Under the pieces are notes generated by a model. The model saw only the letters and a program-made list of their open reading frames with translations. It was not told where the DNA came from and did not search any database. From NCBI GenBank assembly GCA_013146195.2, contig CM028379.1, positions 85,719,661 through 85,783,660 on the forward strand: a DNA stretch of 64,000 bases, in the 5' to 3' direction. Both the position numbers and the translations under genes were made by a program. The stretch's first letter is position 1. The number at the start of each line of letters is the position of its first letter. The stretch is from Codonopsis lanceolata. Lineage: Eukaryota; Streptophyta; Magnoliopsida; Asterales; Campanulaceae. Of the stretch, positions 57,618 through 64,000 are shown piece by piece.

Positions 57618-59005
57618 AAAGAATTTAGTCCCTAAATTCTCTTACCAAAAAACCATCGAAGAAGTGAGGGTATCGCTCCCCGCATACATGGCACGCAGTC
57701 TCCCAAGTGGCTTCCTCAATCTCGTGATTCCGCCATAACACTTTAACCAAAGGAATTCGTTTAGTACGCAGGATCTGTTCCTTAGTATCTAGAATCTCCA
57801 CTGATATCTCATCATAGGACAAATCTGGTTGAAATGTGATATCTTCATACTGAGCACATGAGATTCATCCTCAAATACTTCAACATGGAGACATGAAACA
57901 CAAAGATGAATATCTACCAAAGATGGTGGCAATGCAAGTCCTCCAGCCACACCCCGACCTTTCAAGGATCTCAAATGGCCCAATGTATTCCGGCGATAAT
58001 TTACCTTTCTTCCTAATCTCTTTAGTACTCTCGCGAGGTGATACCTTCAAGAACACATGACGCCAACTTGAACTCAAGATCACACCGTCATATCGGCATA
58101 ACTTTTCCTGCCCTTGCTGAAGTTGTTTGTAATCTATCTCTCGATCGCTTTAACACTCTCGCCTAATCTGCCAACCACCTTCCGGCCCCAAAGCTTGGCT
58201 TCACAAACTGTCCTGCAAATAGGTGATTCGCTGACTTCCTCCCATACGTAGCTTCATAAGGAGCCATATCAATATCGGACTGAAAGTCAGTATTATAAGC
58301 AAACTCAAGAAGAGGCCGAGTGTCCCAACTACCTCTTCAACCGCACAAGCACGTAACATATCCTCGAGAATCTAAATCAATCTCGACTGCCCATCCGCTC
58401 GTGGATGAAAGGTCAGATTAAAGCTCAACGGAGTCCCATAGCACTCTCTAAAGCCTCTAAACGGAAGTAAACCTCGGATCTCTATCGATACTATAGTAAT
58501 CGGCACCATGCAATCTAACAATCTCCGAACATAAAGAGATACTAGCCGACTCAAAGTATAAGTCATCGCAACGGTAAAAAGTGAGCGCATTTAGTCAATC
58601 ACAATAACAACCCATACTGTATCGTGACTGCCGAGTACGAGGCAACCTACCACAAAATCCATAATCACCGCTCCCATTTCCACTCGTATCCTCAAGTAGC
58701 TGCAACAAGCTTAGGTCACCGATGCTCGCTTTCACCGTTGACAAGTTAAACACCGCAACAAACTCAAAGAATCTCTCACTTCATATTATTCCACCGTAAA
58801 TGTTGCTCGCATCTCTATACCTCGCACTCCCTCGGGTGAAAGGTACTTAGCCTTACGAGCTTCTTCCAGTACCTATTGTTTCACTCCATCACAAGAAGGC
58901 ACACAATACCTACCTCCTCAAGGTTAAGATTCCATCGCTATTAAATATGAAGTCGTGTCTTGCCTTCTTCGTGCCATCCACTATCTTTAGCGGCAAATCA
59001 TTCTC
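57618..59005 (-). pseudogene. Integrase C-terminal half and chromodomain of a Tekay-type chromovirus
   Basis: Minus strand: near the gap ARHDFIFNSDGILTLRR (before the integrase finger). Then the core TVAMTYTLSRLVSLYVRRLL, TFHPRADGQSRLI (58590-58372), and the GPY module VFLKVSPRESTKEIRKKGKL, SPEYIGPFEILERSG (58083-57935). At the end is a chromodomain LRTKRIPLVKVLWRNHEIEE then ATWETACHVCGERYPHFF (57780-57640). The chromodomain defines the chromovirus clade. Several frame changes and stops separate these blocks. RT and gag must lie in or beyond the gap. Confidence 0.85.
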
Positions 59006-59105
59006 NNNNNNNNNNNNNNNNNNNNNNNNNNNNNNNNNNNNNNNNNNNNNNNNNNNNNNNNNNNNNNNNNNNNNNNNNNNNNNNNNNNNNNNNNNNNNNN
59101 NNNNN
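59006..59105. other. Assembly gap (100 N)
   Basis: Exactly 100 N, a conventional gap of unknown real size. Left of it is minus-strand integrase, right of it a plus-strand LTR, so the junction is not continuous sequence. Confidence 0.99.
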
Positions 59106-61418
59106 TTTAGAGGTTCTGAGCCGAGGCGCCGCATTGACCTCAAGTGAGGCCCCGCCTCAAATGCAGTGGAGCAATTGCGTAGTGGTCTGAATTGGGAGGC
59201 CTCGCAGGTTGAGGCGGCCGCATGGGCTTGGGTGAGGCGCCCGCCCACCTGCTGGTCTGTTACGGGATTTTTTTCTCCTGTTCTGGAATTGGACGACTTG
59301 TACTCTTCAAACCCCTATCTAAACCTATCCTAAACCTCCCTAACCCTTCCAACTTAAGTCCTAACATCCCTAACTAGTTTTTAATGATGAGTTAAGAGTT
59401 CATTAGTGACCAATTAAGCCACAAATCAGATTTAAAAAGGGACCACAAGTTGTTGACACTTGTCCCACTCAAGAATTAGACCAATATAAGCCACATTTCA
59501 GATTTTTGACTCTCATTCTCACCCTCACTCTTCCAAAAACGAATTTCATCTTCTCTAGCTCTTCCATGGCTTGAGCTAACCTTGGTCTTCATCATCCATT
59601 CCTCCTTTGCCCAAGAGTCCTTCATTAAAGGTGTAGAGCTCAAGAAGAGGAGCATTTCTATCCGATTAGTTTCTTCCATTGCTTTCTTTGGTGTATAAGT
59701 AAGTTACCTTCTTCTTTCTTCTTCTTTTAGTTCTCATTGACCCTAAGGAAACAAAGCCTATGGTGGTTGAGGTCAATGAGGACACATGTATGCTTCCTAT
59801 GCTATCTTCTTGTATGTTGAGATTTTGAGCTTGTTAGGAGCATGTATAGGTTGGTTTCTTGCCTATGAAAGTTTATAAAACTCTTGTATCTTGTTTATTT
59901 ATGGTTTTGAACATGTTAGAAACATGTATTGTAGTTGTTGATGAAAATGTTGTTAAGTGAGAATGACCTAAATTGAGCTTACATGATATGTTGTATGTTA
60001 TATGTGTTCTATCCTCATTATTGAACTCTATGATATACATGAATCACTTTGCATTGCCTTGGTGAATTTAATACCTTGTTGAACCTAGAAATGACCTAGG
60101 TTGGGTTATGAAGCACATAGCTTCAATTTCTCCAAATTTGGGAATTTAGAGCAAAGACTCAACGGAGTCGACTCTAGGGAATATTTGAACGTGTTGAACT
60201 CTAGTTTCAATCCCTACGAAGTTTGAACACCGTTTGACTTGGTTTACTCAAGTATGAGCTTGGTTGATTGTTTATAACAAGTTGTTGTGAAAGATTGGTT
60301 TTGTGCAATTTAATTGCCTTGATATGATTTTATAGTAGAGATTAATACCCTACTTGGTTGGTCGAAGTTCGCTTTGTCGAATTCGGCCTTTGAATGGTTT
60401 AGTCAAGTAAATACCTACTTGTGCATCACATTGAGTCCACGGCATTATTTGGTTTGTTTATCTAAGTCGTGGACGATGCACGCCTTCACGAATTATGGGA
60501 TTCGTGCCGCTATGGATCGCCGCCTCCCGACTTCACACACACCTTCACTGGGCCGCAGGGGAAGTAGCCCTTTGCCAGACGCTTAAGTGCCGCATTGGCT
60601 TGCTATCTAGATCGAGAGGATTCTCGGTATAAGTCGATGAATTCACATAACATCGATGGCACGAACCAGTAACAGAATGTTTTGCAGGAGCTACGAAGCG
60701 GCCGTGACTATATCATATCCTACTTGTATGATTTAATTTCCCGCACTTATGTGAGCAATGTGTTACGTGCTATATGATGATCATGTATTATAACTGAGAT
60801 AAATGTCATGCTATAACATGAACATGCATTGTAGTAACTTACTAAGTCTTTCGACTTACCCTATTTGTTTGCTTTGTCTTTCCTTAGATACGAGCCGAGA
60901 GACGCACGAGATAGACTCGCTTATTCCACGCTTGGTTGTTTGTATTCTAAAGGTTGATCTTTTGGACTTGTTGATTAGCCTTTATTTTGAAAGGACGTTG
61001 GGAAGCAAGTCATGTAGACTTGGCTTGGGGTTTTTGATGTTGTTGTAACTTAACTATTTAACACTTGTAATCTTTGGTATGCCGACTTATATGTCGAGCC
61101 TGCTTATATGTGTATGGTTCACTACGGTTTTCTTCCGCTAAAGCTCGCTTAATCGTTGTTGTTGTTGTTGTCTCCTGCATTGGCCGCTGAGGTTATTATA
61201 AGCATGTGTTAATAATTGTAGGAGTAGTTGTTGTTCCTACCGTAACGCCCGATGACTTGTTTATTTTAGGTTGTTTTTTCCCAAGTGTAGCCGAAGTTGT
61301 TGTTTGTATGCGATGTTGCGCCACATGAATTTTATAATCCTACTTATGCATGCTTGTGTTATTGTCTATTTGGACGGCACGACTCGATCTCGCATTGGGG
61401 TCCGGCCGGGTCGTCACA
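59106..61418 (+). repeat. 5' LTR of a plus-strand Tekay-type element (start lost in the gap)
   Basis: Ends GGGGTCCGGCCGGGTCGTCACA at 61418, followed by a PBS. It shares ordered landmarks with the solo LTR at 29278-32951: aaacctatcctaaacct (59327), cattgaccctaaggaaacaa (59737), ttcacgaattatgggattcgtg (60485), gtaacttactaagtctttcgac (60834), ttagatacgagccgagag (60886). The GC-rich start (59120-59240) is full of aggcg/cgcct words. Frames in it are spurious. Confidence 0.85.
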
Positions 61419-61421
61419 GCT

Positions 61422-61435
61422 TGGTATCGAGAATT
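61422..61435 (+). other. Primer-binding site, tRNA-Met type (mutated)
   Basis: tggtatcgagaatt follows the LTR end after gct. The family consensus is tggtatcagagc, and the last part is changed. Confidence 0.7.
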
Positions 61436-61499
61436 GTTAAGCCGCCAGATAGGTTCCATGGCCTAGTTGGGTTGGTTATTTGTGTGTTGATTTTAACGT

Positions 61500-62520
61500 C
61501 GAGTGAATTCTTGTAGGAGTCCGATGGATAATCCCTGAGAGGTAGACCTGTGAGAGTTCCTGCTGAACCTCGGCAGAGGTACCGCGAGGATCCTGTAGTT
61601 CCTGATATGGCAATTACATCGCATTGTTAGCTTTTCTCGGGTCGGCAAAGCCGTGAGGTCGTGCAGAGAGCAAGCACCACCACCACCTCCACCACCGAGA
61701 CCAAGGACCGACACTACTCTCCTAGAGAGATTTCTTAAGTTAAAGCCTAGTTCGTTTCTTGGAGAACCAAACCGAGAGAAGCCGAAGTTATGGATGGAGG
61801 AAATGATCAAAGTATTGTCCATGTCAGTGTACCGACGAAGAAAGAGTTATGCTAGCAACCTTTAAGTTTAAGGGAGCCGAACATTGGTGGACCGTGTTGA
61901 AGGAGAGTTGGGAGATGCAACAAGTTCCCATTACTGGGCCAATTTCCAAAGAGAATTTAAGAATGAATATGTGCCTGATGTAAAAGCGCAACCAAAGAGA
62001 GAAAGAGTTCTATGATCTTGAGCAAGGTAGCATGACACAGAGCGAGTATTCCGCGAAGTTCGCTGCACTGAGCCGATATTGTACGTGATCCGATTCCCAC
62101 TGAGGCACCCGAGAACACACAAGTTTGTTAAGAAGAACGAAGTTTAGAAAGCGATTCTAGCGCTTAAGCTCACCGACCGATTGACGGGCTGATAGAGCTT
62201 ATGAGGTCGAGCAAGATATCGAGGAGCACCGAGTCAAGAATAATGCTAGTAGTGCACACTACTCGAACAAGAATCGTGAAACAATTCGGGTAATGTAAGG
62301 GGATATCAAGGGAACCGTGATAGAGAAGTGGAGGCCAAGGTAGGCCACCTGGGAAACAAGGTAACAATACTTCTTCTACTCGTGACGTTAAGGGTCGCGT
62401 AAGGAGACCGTGATTTGTTCATTTTGCCGTAGTGCCGCACACGATAGGTGCCGGGGAAAATGGGAAGTGTTATTATTGTGATGGAACTCACATGAAGAAA
62501 GATTGTCCGGCTTAAGGCCA
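61500..62520 (+). pseudogene. gag of the Tekay-type element, broken
   Basis: Fragments in shifting frames: a Pro-rich segment (APPPPPPPRPRTD, 61668), LLERFLKLKPSSFLGEPNRE, WMEEMIKVL (about 61790), ANFQREFKNEYVPDVKAQ (about 61936), YDLEQGSMTQSEYSAKFAAL (about 62010), and the zinc knuckle CYYCDGTHMKKDCP (about 62467-62510, with one residue less than the usual CX2CX4HX4C). Stops and frame changes occur every 100-200 bp. Confidence 0.8.
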
Positions 62521-62589
62521 ATCGGTCGGGTACGGCCAACAATGCTGGGCTAAGAGATGGGGACGGTGAAACCCAAGGTTCAAGGTCAG

Positions 62590-63000
62590 TGTTTGCGCTT
62601 GATCATTGCGAGGTTCGTGGGGTCTATCTACCGTGATAGGAGGTACTCTTTTCTATATTCGATCATAAGGCTCGAGTCCTCATAGATCCGTGGTCTTCAG
62701 ATTCTTATGTTGCTTCGCACTTTATTGAGAATCTTTGCGTGTTGCCTCAATCCTTGCCATATTTGCTTGAAGTAATCTACCCCGCCGGGGAATATATGCT
62801 CGGCGCTCAAGTATTTAAATCTTGTGATGTTTTGGTGGGTGACCACACTTTGCATGCGGACTTGGTAGTTCTCCCTATACGTGATTTTGATGTGATTCTT
62901 GGCATGGACTGGTTATGTGCTTATCATGCTATAGTTGACTGCCATAGAAAGAGGGTTACCTTTTATATGCTCGGTGTGCTCGAAGTTTACTTTTGTGGGT
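62590..63000 (+). pseudogene. Aspartic protease of the Tekay-type element, catalytic motif lost
   Basis: VLIDPWSSDSYVASHFIENL (about 62670-62730) stands where the family has LIDTGSTHSF, so the D-T/S-G triad reads D-P-W. The rest is ordinary: FKSCDVLVGDHTLHADLVVL, DFDVILGMDWLCAYHAIVDC, RVTFYM. A frame change follows at about 63000 before the RT. Confidence 0.8.
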
Positions 63001-63009
63001 GATCATGCT

Positions 63010-64000
63010 TCGAGTGACGTGCATTTTATTTCTGCTCTAAGGGCTAGGAAATTACTGTCTCAAGGGTGTACGGGTTATCTTGCATGCGTAGTGGATAAGA
63101 GGAAGACTTCGCCTAACTTAGAAGAGGTCCCGGTAGTGTGTGAATTTCCCGACGTGTTTTCTACCGACCATGCTATGCCACCCGATAGAGAACTAGAATT
63201 CTGTATTGAGCTTATTCCGGGGACTTCACCGATTTCTAAGGCACCGTATAGGATGGCGCCCGCGGAACTTAGGGAGTTGAAAACCCAGTTGCAAGAACTC
63301 CTAGAGATTGGTTTTGTTAAACCGAGTGTGTCGCTTAGGCGCAGGTCTTATTTGTGAGGAAGAAAGATGGGAGTTTGCGGTTATGCATAGACTACCGAGA
63401 ATTGAATAAGGTGACCATTAAGAATAAGTATCCTCTACCCCACATCGATGATCTTTTTGACCAGTTGCAAGGGTCTATCGTCTACTCTAAGCTTGATTTG
63501 AGATGGGGTTACTACCAATTGAAGGTTAGAGAGGAAGACATTCCGAAGACGGCTTTTCGCACTAGATATGGACATTTTGAATTTGTAGTGATGCCGTTTG
63601 GGTTGACGAATGCACCAGCGGTGTTTATGGACTTGATGAACCGTGTCTTTCATAGTTATCTTGATTGCTTTGTTGTAGTCTTCATCGACGATATCCTAGT
63701 GTATTCGAAATCTCGGGAGGAGCACGAGAAACACTTAAGGATTGTCTTATCCATTCTTCGGGAGAAGCAGCTTTATGCCAAGTTTAGCAAATGTGCCTTT
63801 TGGCTCGAGGAAGTATCTTTCTTAGGGCATATCGTTTCTAGCGCCGGGATAGCCGTTGATCCTTCTAAGATTGAAGCGGTGATGAATTGGAAGAGGCCTA
63901 GTTCGCCGAGGTTCGAGTTTCGGGGTTAGCGGGTTATTACCGAAGGTTTATTGAGGGTTTTTCTAGGATTGTGACTCCTATGACGAGGTTGACACAGAAG
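63010..64000 (+). pseudogene. Reverse transcriptase of the Tekay-type element (runs off the window)
   Basis: Start region EEVPVVCEFPDVFSTDH then MPPDRELEFCIELIPGTSPI and APYRMAPAELRELKTQL. After a frame change near 63335-63355 come KKDGSLRLCIDYRELNKVTI, NKYPLPHIDDLFDQL, FVVMPFGLTNAPAVF, the catalytic VVVFIDDILVYS (63675-63708, intact), KCAFWLEEVSFLGHIVS and IEAVMNWKRP. A further frame change near 63900 precedes GYYRRFIEGFSRI. The FIDDILVYS box and the LTR family indicate a Tekay/Del-type chromovirus. Confidence 0.9.

Overview
The window is a piece of plant (angiosperm, probably eudicot) nuclear DNA. It consists almost entirely of transposable elements nested in one another. The signs are plant L1-type LINEs with a zf-RVT tail, Tat/Ogre-type and chromovirus-type Ty3/gypsy elements, hAT, Mutator-like and PIF/Harbinger DNA transposons, a TRIM, SINEs, and introns with ordinary plant GT..AG borders. 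Only two loci look like ordinary genes. I cannot name the species from sequence alone. Most element genes are broken by frameshifts and stops, so almost all are called as pseudogenes or mobile elements.

Layout. 1-8400: three L1 LINE copies. The first lies antisense and is itself interrupted by a 5'-truncated LINE with a 19-bp target-site duplication (TSD), a second LINE tail, and a 1-kb hAT-like insert. The other two lie head to tail on the plus strand. 8401-11479: mostly unassigned, with a SINE-like patch, degenerate short repeats and a hAT-like element. 11480-13228: the last three exons of a host gene, homolog of TLS1/C9orf78 (HCA59 family), whose introns hold a LINE tail and a SINE with its TSD. 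13459-13736: a foldback MITE. 13890-14741 and 38104-38400: two halves of a Mutator-like element (MULE A).

14742-38103: one Tat/Ogre-type Ty3/gypsy retrotransposon, 23.4 kb with inserts, TSD GTAAA, oriented on the minus strand. In its own direction it runs 5' LTR, PBS, gag, protease, reverse transcriptase, two RNase H domains, integrase. It then carries two genes on the opposite (plus) strand, a plant-mobile-domain gene and a DUF7745-like gene, followed by a 60-bp tandem array, PPT and 3' LTR. It was later hit by a PIF/Harbinger element (in the 3' LTR), an Athila-like probable solo LTR (in integrase) and a 3.7-kb Tekay-like solo LTR (between protease and reverse transcriptase).

39248-41158: a solo LTR with TSD ACTAC. 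41766-45903: a short Ty3/gypsy derivative keeping only a protease, with a TRIM inside its 3' LTR. 46098-48800: a small hAT element caught in a 1.3-kb tandem duplication with MITEs at the junctions. 49396-50109: a complete four-exon minus-strand gene for a 130-residue coiled-coil protein that I do not recognise. 52090-55085: a second MULE (B) with transposase and an OTU-type cysteine protease, abutting an antisense plant-mobile-domain fragment (55037-55707). 55712-59005: 3' end of a minus-strand Tekay-type chromovirus. 59006-59105: a 100-N assembly gap. 59106-64000: LTR, gag, protease and reverse transcriptase of a plus-strand Tekay-type element that runs off the end.

The strongest observations are these: plant mobile domains lie antisense next to two unrelated transposon classes; MULE subterminal arrays keep a 34-bp period while their sequence drifts; and the nesting order can be reconstructed from TSDs that are visible base by base.
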